The notes: generated by a model not told the origin, from the letters alone. Positions 51,867 to 60,767 are shown, numbered from the stretch's first letter. The stretch: 64,000 bases of DNA from Bacillus sp. V2I10 (GCF_030817055.1 NZ_JAUSYV010000001.1:4364001-4428000); one strand, 5' to 3'. Made by a program: numbers and translations.

Positions 51867-53377
51867 GTAGAAGGGAACCTTTCTACCTTGCGGTAGATTG
51901 TGTTCCTCCCCCCTCACAGAACCGTGCTTGCGCTATTTACGCACACGGCTCCTCCTAGTTACCATTCACACAATGTAGCTAATCTCTTAGATTCAGATTT
52001 TGCTAATTCTGCTATCCTTAGTAGTTTTGTTTCCATTTATCCCTACCTCTGAGTGTAGTAAATGTTTCCCTAGTAAGGCTGATAACTGGTAGCTAGCCTT
52101 TCCTCCATTGGCATTACCCAACTTCATTGGTACTACGCTGCTATCCGACTCCCTACCCAGCATTTGGTTTCCTTGCTTTTTATCGCTTGTACACCATACT
52201 CTTCTAACTAGAAAAGACTGGTAGGGTCTCCCGAGTTGCCGTATCATATCGATGTGTAACGTGCCAAGGTCTCTGACTCCAGAGAGGTTCTATCCATCTT
52301 GCCCTTAACGAAGGATAAAATATAGCTTTCTGCAGTGCGTAAAGCATCAGCCCTCTCGATTTACTAACATTATGGAGCTCTATCCCTTCAACCATTTGGC
52401 TTTCGGCCCGCCGTCGGGTAGAAAACAGGCGCGCGCATATGATAAAATCACGTTTCCTGTAGCCCCCCTACGATCCCGGACGGTCGGATTTCCCGAGTCC
52501 GGTTCTGACCTTGGTTAAATCACCTACAGGCCTTCCCATACAACCGCAGGATTAAATGTCGGTACACATATTCCCCCATCATTTGTAGGTTTACTTGTAA
52601 GCTAGTTTAAACATACTTTATAGCTCAGAGTCTATTATGCTTAAACATTCCAAGTGCCCAGAGGTCCTTCGCTCCATCATAGGTGTTACCTTGATAGAAG
52701 TGTAATTTCCTTACACTTAAGAAGGCATTACCCTTCTCTCATCGCTACTACGACCTCATGCGCCAGTCCTAAATCTTCCTATCAACTTCTATTAGCCTCA
52801 TATATGATAGGTCTTTATTGGTTTGAACCATTCCAATTTGAAGTAGGACCTTCCCGTCGTTATCTCTGAGAATCTTTCCCTAGATGCTAGAACCCGTGCC
52901 CCGGCTGCCCTTACGGTGCTTTTGACCGTTTCTTCCCGTAAGGCATCGGTCTTCCCCCGTTAGATAAAGGTCGACGCTAAGCATATATCCCTCGAAACAG
53001 TTTCTTAGAGGGGCGTAGATTTCGGGACTGCAGTATTCGTTAAATCCTTCTGGCCTCTAGGTTTGCTCGCCACACAGACTGTTCCGACCTTATTCTCTCA
53101 GTGTAGAATAGGCCGCCGTGACTTTTACTTCCAAGCAGAACGTGGTTTGTTACCTCCCCACGCATTGGATATGCTAGTCATCCGAATTCGGCCAATTGAT
53201 GACAGGAGACTTTCACTCCATAAGATTCTCAGCCTTGACGGCTGCTCCACCTAACTGTCTACGCTTAAAGACTAAAGTTACCTTTAGCCCTCCAAGACTC
53301 GCTACGAGCGAATGGCTAGTTCTTACTCGACGGGAATCCCACCCGCTATATGATACGACCTAGGCTCGGCCGCACAC
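51867..53377 (-). mobile_element. Group II intron without reverse transcriptase ORF
   Basis: Read on the minus strand. The 5' end GTGTGCGGCCGAGCC (53377) leads into a domain I with GGTGGGATTCCCGTCGAGTAAG-type elements. Near the 3' end, GAGCCGTGTGCG ... AAGCACGGTTC (about 51920-51953) is a domain V hairpin with the AGC triad, followed by a domain VI stem GGAAC/GTTCC with unpaired A. Length is about 1.5 kb, against about 2.5 kb for introns with a reverse transcriptase, and no RT motif is found in any frame. The domain V tip (TAAATAG) is not a GNRA loop. It is therefore ORF-less or degenerate and would need an enzyme in trans to move. Ends are accurate to a few bases only. Confidence 0.8.
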
Positions 53378-53429
53378 GCCCCCGTTAGTTTAAGTACAAA
53401 ATTTCACAATCTTTTTTTCTAATGCTTAC

Positions 53430-54122
53430 TTAGATTATTGAAACAAGCAGTGCAGTCACTACTATTCCAGGAAGAAGATTCGCTACTTTGATTTTGGTAA
53501 TCCCTATTAAATTTAAACCGATAGCAATAATCATTATCCCACCAGTAGCAGTCATTTCTAGAATAAAATGATTCATTAAAGCATGAGGAATAACACGTTC
53601 AATTTGGACTGCAAAAATAGCAATTGAACCTTCATATAAAATGACAGGAATTGCGGAAAATAAGACCCCAATCCCAAGTGTTGTAGTTAATATTAACGCT
53701 ACAAATGTATCTATAATGGTTTTTGTGAATAACACATCATGATTACCCCTAATGCCACTATCTAAAGCACCAATAATACCCATTGCTCCAACGGCGAATA
53801 CTAAAGTACCTGTTATAAATCCTTGAGATATACTTCCCTCTTTACTTGAGCCGATTTTTTTCTCTATCCAGCCTCCCAGATTTGTTAGTTTATCCTCTAA
53901 GGCAAATAACTCACCAATTACTGCACCGATAGCAAGACTTAAAATTACGATAAGGAAATTCTCACTTTTAATTCCCATTTGTACTCCCAGGACTATAATG
54001 GCTAAACCCATTGCATTGATGACAGTGTTTTTCATGCTATCTGGTATACGACGAAGTAGACTGCCTAATAAAGCACCAATACATACACCTATTCCGTTTA
54101 CTAAAGCCCCCATTAATATCAT
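53430..54122 (-). CDS. DUF554 family membrane protein
   Basis: A 230-residue protein of seven or so hydrophobic helices. GALVNGIGVCIGALLGSLLRRIPDSMKN is the family opening and AIGAVIGELFALEDKLTNLG the central motif; the end LVTALL/LLPGIVV strands agree in length with DUF554 (YdfK-like). Probably an integral membrane transporter or channel of unknown substrate. AGGTGAAATAAA precedes ATG 54122. It diverges from a LysR regulator 126 bases away, which may control it, as LysR genes often regulate the gene they diverge from. Confidence 0.87.
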   Translation of the reverse strand: MILMGALVNGIGVCIGALLGSLLRRIPDSMKNTVINAMGLAIIVLGVQMGIKSENFLIVILSLAIGAVIGELFALEDKLTNLGGWIEKKIGSSKEGSISQGFITGTLVFAVGAMGIIGALDSGIRGNHDVLFTKTIIDTFVALILTTTLGIGVLFSAIPVILYEGSIAIFAVQIERVIPHALMNHFILEMTATGGIMIIAIGLNLIGITKIKVANLLPGIVVTALLVSII

Positions 54123-54248
54123 TTTATTTCACCTGTCCATTTCTATGTAGTTGTGCTTCCTCAAATTATAGGAGTAAACTACATATAAATAAAATCAAAG
54201 TTTTTGATACTTATTATGAATAAATTTTATGGATAGGAATGATTTGAA

Positions 54249-55112
54249 GTGAGTCTTGCCAAATATGAGGTTTTTAACACTGTTGTTGAACTGGGTAATC
54301 TAACTAAAGCTGCGGAGTCATTAAATTTAACTCAGTCTGCTGTTAGTTATTCTATTGCAAATCTTGAAGCTGAACTTGGATTCACTTTACTGATTAGGAG
54401 TCGGTCTGGAATTACTTTAACAAACAATGGGCAAAGAATCTTAAAATATATACGAACGATTCTACATTGGGATGAAAAAATGAAGCAAGAAGCCGCCTCT
54501 ATCAACGGACTTGAAATTGGTTCAGTTCGGATAGGGGCATTTACTAGTATTTGTATCCAATGGCTTCCTGGATGGATGAGGCATTTTAAACAAGAGCATC
54601 CCCACATAGAAATTAAGATTTATCAGGGAGGCTATCAAAACATTGAAGAGTGGATTACTAATGGTGTTATAGATTTTGGTTTTACTACTTTACCTACATT
54701 AGAATCCTTTGAAACGATACCCCTAAAAAAAGACAGGTTGTGTTGTATCCTTCCACACAATCATCCTCTAAGTAATCAAGATAAAATCCGTATTGAACAA
54801 TTAGAGAATGAAGCCTTCGTTACACTAAAATCAGGTCATAACCACGATATAAAGCGTGTATTAAAAGAGACTGGTGTTACTCTCAAAAACAGATTTGAAA
54901 TGGCTGATGACCAAGCTATTATAGCTATGGTGGAAAATGAACTAGGTGTAAGTATCATTCCTGAATTAGTTCTGCAAGGTATGCCGCATAAAGTTAGGGT
55001 TCTTAGTCTAGAGCCAGAACAGCATCGATTTATCAGCATTGCCGCAACATCTCTAAAAGAAATCTCTCCTGCTGCCAAAAAGTTTATTGAGCATTTAAAA
55101 ACGATGTTCTAA
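54249..55112 (+). CDS. LysR-family transcriptional regulator
   Basis: A 287-residue LTTR. The N-terminal winged helix is typical (FNTVVELGNLTKAAESLNLTQSAVSYSIANLEAELGFTLLIRSR), followed by a linker helix and the two-lobed effector domain (GSVRIGAFTSICIQWLPGWMRHF and DDQAIIAMVENELGVSIIPELVL). It starts at GTG 54249; GGAATGATTTGAA lies upstream and no ATG fits the conserved start. The divergent DUF554 gene is the natural candidate target. Effector unknown. A terminator follows at 55155. Confidence 0.88.
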   Translation: MSLAKYEVFNTVVELGNLTKAAESLNLTQSAVSYSIANLEAELGFTLLIRSRSGITLTNNGQRILKYIRTILHWDEKMKQEAASINGLEIGSVRIGAFTSICIQWLPGWMRHFKQEHPHIEIKIYQGGYQNIEEWITNGVIDFGFTTLPTLESFETIPLKKDRLCCILPHNHPLSNQDKIRIEQLENEAFVTLKSGHNHDIKRVLKETGVTLKNRFEMADDQAIIAMVENELGVSIIPELVLQGMPHKVRVLSLEPEQHRFISIAATSLKEISPAAKKFIEHLKTMF

Positions 55113-55154
55113 TCATATAAATTTTGTTCATGTAAGGGTTTTATAAAGTTAACA

Positions 55155-55195
55155 AAACGCCAACCTCATACTTTTCAGGGGTTGGCGTTTGTATT
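55155..55195 (+). terminator. Terminator after the LysR gene
   Basis: AAACGCCAACC (55155-55165) pairs with GGTTGGCGTTT (55180-55190), followed by GTATTATTTTTTT. Confidence 0.75.
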
Positions 55196-55264
55196 ATTTT
55201 TTTATAACTTTTATATCGGCATTCGGATTCTGAAAAAGCCTGGGAAATGCATGAAAAAGTAAGG

Positions 55265-55470
55265 CTTAATGCAAATTCTTCTTAAACTAAACTGCCCTTT
55301 TCTGGAATAAATTAAATTTCAAGAGGCACCCTTTATATTCCTTCCTTACTCAGAAATTAGCCCTTTTGAATAAAGAAAGAGCACAATTCTTGCTGCAGAA
55401 TTGCGCCCGATTGTTGAAGATCAAAGGCTGTTGAAGCCGGCTCGCACTTATTGAACATTAGCACCCTTTG
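55265..55470. repeat. Longest composite copy of the dispersed repeat
   Basis: Modules in order: CTTAAACTAAACTGCCCTTT, TCTGGAATAAATTAAATTTC, AAGAGGCACCC, TTCCTTCCTTACTCAGAAAT, the hairpin CAATTCT/AGAATTG (55384-55390 with 55397-55403), GCGCCCGATTGTTGAAGATC and CACTTATTGAACATTAGCAC. It fills the gap between the terminator and the drug exporter gene. Confidence 0.75.
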
Positions 55471-55490
55471 TAGAATAAGAGAAAGATTAT

Positions 55491-56462
55491 TTAAAGATTC
55501 ACTGACTGTTTAAAATGACTTTCCTCTTTTCTATTTGAAACATAACTATGCAAAATCATTCCAAGAATGACGATAAAAATACCGCACCAAGATAATGGAG
55601 AAGGAATTAGTATCGACAAAAATATTAGTTCCCCAGCTAATGCAAAAAGCACTTCCATTGATTGCGTTGCTTCAACAGAAGCTAACTTTTGCATATTTCC
55701 CCTTACCATATCTGTTGCTTTGAAAAATAGGACAGTAGCAATAACTCCAGAACAAAGTGCCACCAATAAAGATTGAATACTCTGCCCCCTACTTGGTAAT
55801 CCAACGGTATAAAAGCCATACAAGGAAAGTAAAAACCAAAATGGAAGACTTGCCAGTGTCATTCCTAACACCCTTTGAAAGGCATCTAAACGCCCTTCAC
55901 TCACATCCATCATTTTACGATTCCCTAAAGGATATGCAAATGATGCTATTAGAACGGGGACAACTCCTAGTAATAGACTTTCTAAAGAAAGTTGTTTTGC
56001 ATGTTCAATTTGCATGAGAACAATACCTAACAGAATGATAAGTGACATGATAAGACCTTTAAAGGGAATTTTCCCTCTTATCTGTAAAGGACCATTCTTT
56101 GTGTATATCGTTTCAAAAAATAACGGTGCAAGTAAAGCACCTGAAATAATCGTAATTTGCCATGTTCCAGCGATAAGCCAACCAGGTGAATAAGCAGATG
56201 CAAAACATAAGGGAGCATAGAATAACCCAAATCCAACAAAGCTCCATAAAAGCCATGTTCCTGGTCGTTTTCTCATTTCGTTTAAGAGTGGTCGTAAATT
56301 TTTTCTAATTATTACAATACACAAAAGAAATGGGAACATAAAGATAAATCGGAGCGAAGCACTCCAAATCCAACTACCACCAGACAACTCCATAGATGCA
56401 TTGAGTACAAATGTAAAAGCAAAAAAGAAGGCTGCACAAATACCTATTAAAATTGGTTGCAA
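55491..56462 (-). CDS. Multidrug-efflux (EmrE/DMT-superfamily) transporter
   Basis: A 323-residue protein with ten predicted membrane helices of the drug/metabolite transporter superfamily, in the multidrug-resistance efflux group. It opens MQPILIGICAAFFFAFTFVL with the ELSGGSWIWSASLRFIFMFP segment typical of that group; SVEATQSMEVLFALAGELIF is a late helix pair. The start is TTG 56462, six bases beyond the GntR stop; its ribosome site GAGGTGA overlaps that stop, so the two are co-translated. The exported compound is unknown. The regulator gene in front suggests ligand-induced export. Confidence 0.83.
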   Translation of the reverse strand: MQPILIGICAAFFFAFTFVLNASMELSGGSWIWSASLRFIFMFPFLLCIVIIRKNLRPLLNEMRKRPGTWLLWSFVGFGLFYAPLCFASAYSPGWLIAGTWQITIISGALLAPLFFETIYTKNGPLQIRGKIPFKGLIMSLIILLGIVLMQIEHAKQLSLESLLLGVVPVLIASFAYPLGNRKMMDVSEGRLDAFQRVLGMTLASLPFWFLLSLYGFYTVGLPSRGQSIQSLLVALCSGVIATVLFFKATDMVRGNMQKLASVEATQSMEVLFALAGELIFLSILIPSPLSWCGIFIVILGMILHSYVSNRKEESHFKQSVNL

Positions 56463-56468
56463 CTGCTC

Positions 56469-57134
56469 TCACCTCGGGTCCGTTTGTTGTGTTAGTAATT
56501 CGCCAAGACTTAGCCAGTTTTCTTCTACAAGACGGACGACTATTTCGTAATCCCGATTTTTACAAGCAGATATAATTTGATTGTGTTGCTCAATCGAATG
56601 TAAGCCTTTTTGCGTAGTAAATTGTGAAATCTCTAATCGTTGAATTTTAGGTACACTCCTGTCTAATGCGAATACTATTTCAGGGTTCCCAGCCACATCT
56701 AAGAACACCTTGTAAAAAGCTTCATCTGTCTCAATCGCCTTAATAACATCACCTTTTTCAATTGAAAGTCTAAAAGTCTTATTGCTAAACTCTAATTCTT
56801 CAATATCCGTTTCCTTCAATAAAGGACATGCAAGTCGAGCAGCTAAAGCATGCAAAGCTGCTACAACAGTAAATGCATGTTTCGCCTCCTCTAATTTTAT
56901 TGGTGCTACGCGAGTAGATGATCCTGGAAGTGACTCAACAAGTGCTTCGTCTTCAAGTCTTTTAAGTGCTTCCCTAACAGGGGTACGACTAATTCCAAAC
57001 TTCTCTGCTAATTCTTTGTCATTTAAGCGTTCTTCTGGGTGTAATTCCAAGGTGATAATCGAATTTTTTAAAGTTTGATATACTTCATCTCTTAATGACA
57101 AACGTTTAATTGGTTTTATAATGTCTTTTTTCAT
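56469..57134 (-). CDS. GntR-family regulator, FCD type
   Basis: A 221-residue regulator: winged helix (SLRDEVYQTLKNSIITLELHPEERLNDKELAEKFGISRTPVREALKRLEDEALVE) followed by the all-helical FCD ligand domain (AFTVVAALHALAARLACPLL), where metal-binding His/Asp residues normally bind a carboxylate effector. Start uncertain: ATG 57134 or ATG 57152. Both overlap or abut a perfect 11-bp inverted repeat and neither has a visible ribosome site, so a leaderless transcript is possible. It heads an operon with the exporter at 55491 and most likely represses itself. Confidence 0.85.
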   Translation of the reverse strand: MKKDIIKPIKRLSLRDEVYQTLKNSIITLELHPEERLNDKELAEKFGISRTPVREALKRLEDEALVESLPGSSTRVAPIKLEEAKHAFTVVAALHALAARLACPLLKETDIEELEFSNKTFRLSIEKGDVIKAIETDEAFYKVFLDVAGNPEIVFALDRSVPKIQRLEISQFTTQKGLHSIEQHNQIISACKNRDYEIVVRLVEENWLSLGELLTQQTDPR

Positions 57135-57161
57135 AAAACCAATATATCGCATATTGGTTTT
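57135..57161. promoter_or_regulatory. Probable GntR operator overlapping the start
   Basis: AAAACCAATAT (57135-57145) and ATATTGGTTTT (57151-57161) are perfect inverted repeats five bases apart. They sit directly at the start codon, fitting tight autorepression. Confidence 0.65.
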
Positions 57162-57184
57162 TCAGACAAGTATTACTTATCTTA

Positions 57185-57265
57185 TTCAACAATCTGGCCC
57201 TTAACATAAAGAAAGAGCACAATTCTTACTGCAGAATTGCGCCCGATTGCTGAAGATATTAAATA
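57185..57265. repeat. Dispersed repeat copy
   Basis: TTCAACAATCTGGCCCTTAA, then the CAATTCT/AGAATTG hairpin and GCGCCCGATTGCTGAAGAT; the hairpin part is nearly identical to 55380-55420. Confidence 0.7.
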
Positions 57266-57834
57266 CTTAGTTGTTGAACTAAAGACACCCGTTAAATAAT
57301 AAAAAAAGAAGATAGGTCGCCCTCGTTTTACTTCTTCTCTACGGATTTTAAATTTTTTTTAATACAGGGTTTTGATATCCTTTGTATAGTGTTTAGCTTC
57401 CCATTCTATTCTTAGGTCTTGTTTTGATAAAATTTATAGCTGTTTTATCATTTTCACTCTCACCAAAACCAATAATTTTGTTTATCATCTTTTTGACGCG
57501 TGAAATAATTCATTTTCAAGTTAAAAAACAGCTGTTCTTATAGTATCCCCGATTTCGTCTTTAGTTTTTAAATAGTATAAGGTTGATGAAATTTATGTCT
57601 CCATTTTTTCACACCTTTATTCTCATGATAAACTTTAGAGCGAGTAATATAAAAAATATATTAAGAACTTTTTTGATGTGACTTATTTAGAAAGATTCAT
57701 TCGGAATGTTATTTAAAGTGACCTATAACAAACTTATCTAACCATTACAGACGAAGAGTTCGTTTGACCACAGATTTACCTTGATATGAACATTTTCTCG
57801 ACTTACCGCATTTACCGATGCAAAGGAGAATAAA
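57266..57834. other. Gene-free AT-rich region
   Basis: No credible ORF, terminator or RNA gene seen on either strand over about 570 bases. Confidence 0.45.
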
Positions 57835-57837
57835 GTG

Positions 57838-57918
57838 ATGAGCAAAAAAAATTTGACAGCAAATAATGAATTTATTTTCATGGGTACTTACACGCCCTTT
57901 TATCTTAAGTCTTTATAG
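57838..57918 (+). pseudogene. Truncated gene start (26 codons)
   Basis: ATG 57838 behind GCAAAGGAGAATAAAGTG opens MSKKNLTANNEFIFMGTYTP and stops after FYLKSL. The GTYT segment recalls the first strand of lactonase (6-phosphogluconolactonase-like) propellers, but this is a weak match. Sequence continuity breaks at ACGCCCTTTTATC, a repeat-like motif, so the body of the gene seems to have been lost there. Confidence 0.35.
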
Positions 57919-58754
57919 AGGGATTCTTGATCAATTAGCCAACGATCAGTCAAACTTTCTCTTCTGATCATAAAATGGACTATCTTCTTTTCTGCACCTT
58001 TTCTCTTTGTATAAATATTTACTTGGGCTGGTATTTCAACTAGTAGTAGTCCATTTGTATCTTTAAATGGTGGTGCTGGGAGGCCACCAACCCCAAAATA
58101 TGTAATACCTTTTATAAATTCATCAAAACATTTAGGACAGTCAGAATCCGAAATAATCAGGTTTAATAATTTTTTATCCTCTTGATTAATGGCAACAGTA
58201 AAAATATTGATGAGCTCATAGGGACCTACCATGTTTAAATATTCATCCATCTTACCGGCTGCTTTCAATATCATTAATTTATGAAAGAGATCTTCGTTTT
58301 TCAAACGATGTGTAATACTTCCAAAGAAATGGACACAAAAATGACCAGGAAAACCATTTTGAAGAGCACCATCACCATGTGGCATTCCATGCATAGAAGC
58401 AGCGATCATTTGATCATTGACCAACACAATGACGGCTCTTCTTTTCCAGCTCCATTTACCATTATAGATTTTCTTCATGATCTGAGTATCTTCTCTTGTT
58501 AACGGTTGAACATCGGCATGTTGATTCCCGGCTCTTCGTTGAACCTTAAATTGTAAGCCTGTTTCAACATCTATAATGGTAAACTTTGTTTTATTAGGAA
58601 GGATCTCATTCACTTCCTCCCAAGGCAACATTTCGATTTTAAAGCTAATCGGTGTATCTTCATCTTCCAATTCATCTGCATATGTCAAATGGTTAACCAT
58701 ACAGGCTAATATAAAAATAACGATAAATATTTGGCAACATGTTTTATTACTCAT
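57900..58754 (-). CDS. Conserved secreted protein with HGxxxxxNGFPGHFCVHF motif
   Basis: A 284-residue exported protein: signal peptide CCQIFIVIFILACMVNHLTYA (cleavage about residue 26), then a domain starting MLPWEEVNEILPNKTKFTII. The striking central motif is MIAASMHGMPHGDGALQNGF with PGHFCVHFFGSITH following, including three His and a Cys that could form an active or metal site. I recall similar domains in Bacillus exported proteins, often beside peptidoglycan-binding modules, but I cannot name a characterised family. The C-terminal part has CPKCF and a beta-rich end. ATG 58754 has only a weak GGAGAAACCAAA upstream. A cell-wall role is a guess. Confidence 0.75.
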   Translation of the reverse strand: MSNKTCCQIFIVIFILACMVNHLTYADELEDEDTPISFKIEMLPWEEVNEILPNKTKFTIIDVETGLQFKVQRRAGNQHADVQPLTREDTQIMKKIYNGKWSWKRRAVIVLVNDQMIAASMHGMPHGDGALQNGFPGHFCVHFFGSITHRLKNEDLFHKLMILKAAGKMDEYLNMVGPYELINIFTVAINQEDKKLLNLIISDSDCPKCFDEFIKGITYFGVGGLPAPPFKDTNGLLLVEIPAQVNIYTKRKGAEKKIVHFMIRRESLTDRWLIDQESLYKDLR

Positions 58755-58960
58755 TTTGGTTTCTCCTATGTTTATTATTATTTTTACAAAGCATAACCGT
58801 TAGATACCTTTAAATATTTGGAAAATGAAAGCCCTCCTAAGCTTGAAGGACATACAGGGAAACTCCAATAAGATACAACTTGAATCAAAATAAGCAAATG
58901 AAACCGTTTTGCATATATTAAATACTAGTGTGAAAAAATAATTAAACCATTTCGTCTATC

Positions 58961-59005
58961 TATTCCTATCGTCCCCCTTGTTAAAAAAAGGGGACGATAG
59001 GAATA
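58961..59005. repeat. 16-bp perfect inverted repeat without U tract
   Basis: TATTCCTATCGTCCCC (58961-58976) pairs perfectly with 58990-59005 across a 13-nt loop ending in seven As. Neither strand has a downstream T run, so it is not a standard terminator. The GC-rich inner arm stands out in an AT-rich, gene-free stretch (58755-59375). Confidence 0.6.
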
Positions 59006-59375
59006 AAGTTGTTACTATCAACAAACGAAACGAACAAAAAAACTTACCACTATTCAAGAACTGTATAAAGTCCAAACAATTTTATAAAAACCAGCTGTAT
59101 GTTTTCCTTTATTTACTACATACCCTTAGTAAACAACCTTTTTTGTTCAGTTAACATCAATTTTGTTCGGTAAAGAACTTTATTTTCAAGTAATACAAGT
59201 TATTCCATTAAATGGCCCGATTGTTGAATAGTATGACTGTTTAAACATCTTTATTGTCATTCAACAGAAAATTTTATACTTAGCACATATAATTAATGGG
59301 TTAGCAAAGCGGGTAAAGAGCAGTCTATGGTGCAAATCCAACATAACCTCAACACTATTTAAGGAGTTAATTCAG

Positions 59376-59570
59376 GTGATAGGAAGAAACAACATTGGTG
59401 ATGAAGTAATGGTTCCTGGATCTCAACAAGCAATTAATTAAATCAAGTATGAAATTGCTCACGAATTTGGTGTGAACTTAGGTGCTGATAGAACAAAAAA
59501 GAACACGATCTCTAATGATCATGCTCTTTATTTATTTAATTCTAAAATTATCGAGTTCTTCTTCTGTTAG
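59376..59570 (+). pseudogene. Alpha/beta-type small acid-soluble spore protein, nonsense-mutated
   Basis: GTG 59376 behind AAGGAG reads IGRNNIGDEVMVPGSQQAIN, then TAA, then IKYEIAHEFGVNLGADRTKK. These are the SASP landmarks VPGAQQALDQMKYEIA and EFGVNLGAD; the TAA replaces an expected CAA (Gln). After GADRTKK the reading diverges and the second conserved half (VGGEITKRLV) is missing. It would not yield a functional spore DNA-binding protein. Confidence 0.75.
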
Positions 59571-59671
59571 TTCAGAAGGCTTTTTTCCTAATCAACCTTA
59601 GTGTTTATTTTCAACTTAGGGTCTGGTGCAAACCGAGCTTCATACAAAATGAATGGTTTTTCTTTTTGCAT
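59532..59671 (-). pseudogene. Small protein gene with frameshift (low confidence)
   Basis: From ATG 59671 the minus strand reads MQKEKPFILYEARFAPDPKL then KINTKVD-stop; one base shift later it continues GKKPSELTEEELDNFRIK-stop. The total of 140 bases is not divisible by three. The composition of both parts is protein-like. It overlaps the SASP pseudogene tail on the other strand. Confidence 0.3.
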
Positions 59672-59849
59672 GTCAGAGTCTCAAGTGACGAGAACTTCCC
59701 CCATCTATTCGAATATGAAGGTTTCGGTGAAACCCCTAGTTTTATTGTTCGTTTCTGAACATGTTGTCAAGCAACAACTCGCACACCTTTTTACAACATG
59801 ACTGCAACACTTTTATATCCCTGCAATTTGCAAGAAACAAATTTATTTT

Positions 59850-60767
59850 CTAATCCACCAACTGCTGTGCTTCTAAATAGAGCGATTGAATGAATTTTTT
59901 CATATTGATTCGGCTTTGATTGGTGCTTCGTTCACTTTTATCTTCAAGCTCCAACATTTTCTTACGGACTTCCGAGAAATCGAAAAATGTGGATGAATAC
60001 GCTTCGAATTTTGGATTCGTGTAATCTGTTAACCCTAATGAGGCAATATAGTTGAGCGCCTGGTAAATAGCTCTGCGAACCCGTTGTTCGGAGGCTTTCA
60101 TTTCTTTTTGTATTTCCGCCTCGGCAGCCTGTTCACCAAGCTTTTTTTGGGCATTTCCATAAAATATTTCTTTTAGAGGCGGAAAGATGCAGGAGGATCC
60201 GAACTTTTGTTTATCATCCTGCAGGAATTCTAAAATTTTCATCAAGTCTTCACTGCCGCTTTCTCCGATCATCCCTAAATCCGAAATCAATGAACGGCCT
60301 GCTTCGATTATATTTTTTGTATGAGAAGAGCTGGATGGCGGCGACTGAAGACCTGTAAATAATGTTAACGATTCTTGAATGCCTCGAATTGATTTTTCCA
60401 GAATCACACGCTCGTTTACCTTTTTTAACACTCCTGCTATTTCAAGGCGGTTTAACGGCTTTGTAATGTAGTATTCTGCTCCTAAGCTATATGCTTCCCC
60501 TATGAGCTCCTTTGCCTCCATTTGAGAAATCATCACGAATTTCCCCTGGAATTCAGAAGAAAGAACACGAATTGTTTCAATTCCATCCCTCTTTGGCATC
60601 AGTAAATCCATGAGCACCACGTCTACTTTTTTGAGCGCAAGCTTCCCATTGTCCACCAATGATCCGTCTTCTGCTTCACCCACCACTTTGCCTAAATCCT
60701 CATCCTCAATCATGTCTGTCAGCATCGCTCTAATAGCTGGATCATCGTCTATAATGAAGTAATTCAT
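59850..60767 (-). CDS. Response regulator, GlnL/YcbB-like
   Basis: A 305-residue response regulator. The receiver domain has FIIDDDPAIR (acidic pocket), the phosphorylated Asp in VDVVLMDLLMPKRDG, and K in YYITKPLNR. The C-terminal output domain (about 130-300; RRAIYQALNYIASLGLTDYT, NPKFEAYSSTFFDFSEVRKKML) matches the YcbB/GlnL type rather than a common OmpR or NarL helix-turn-helix. It overlaps the kinase gene by 4 bases. Three phased GTAGGT repeats before the divergent symporter gene are its likely binding sites. In Bacillus subtilis GlnL responds to glutamine; here the neighbouring genes suggest aspartate, glutamate or C4-dicarboxylates. Confidence 0.85.
   Translation of the reverse strand: MNYFIIDDDPAIRAMLTDMIEDEDLGKVVGEAEDGSLVDNGKLALKKVDVVLMDLLMPKRDGIETIRVLSSEFQGKFVMISQMEAKELIGEAYSLGAEYYITKPLNRLEIAGVLKKVNERVILEKSIRGIQESLTLFTGLQSPPSSSSHTKNIIEAGRSLISDLGMIGESGSEDLMKILEFLQDDKQKFGSSCIFPPLKEIFYGNAQKKLGEQAAEAEIQKEMKASEQRVRRAIYQALNYIASLGLTDYTNPKFEAYSSTFFDFSEVRKKMLELEDKSERSTNQSRINMKKFIQSLYLEAQQLVD

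Noticed and set aside
51993..53254. Several ORFs of 60-85 codons on both strands in 51.9-53.3 kb
   Set aside because: They fall within the group II intron and show no reverse transcriptase, maturase or other domain; the sequence is explained by RNA structure.
59601..59801. 66-codon plus-strand ORF
   Set aside because: The minus strand reads more like a small decayed gene in this place; no ribosome site.
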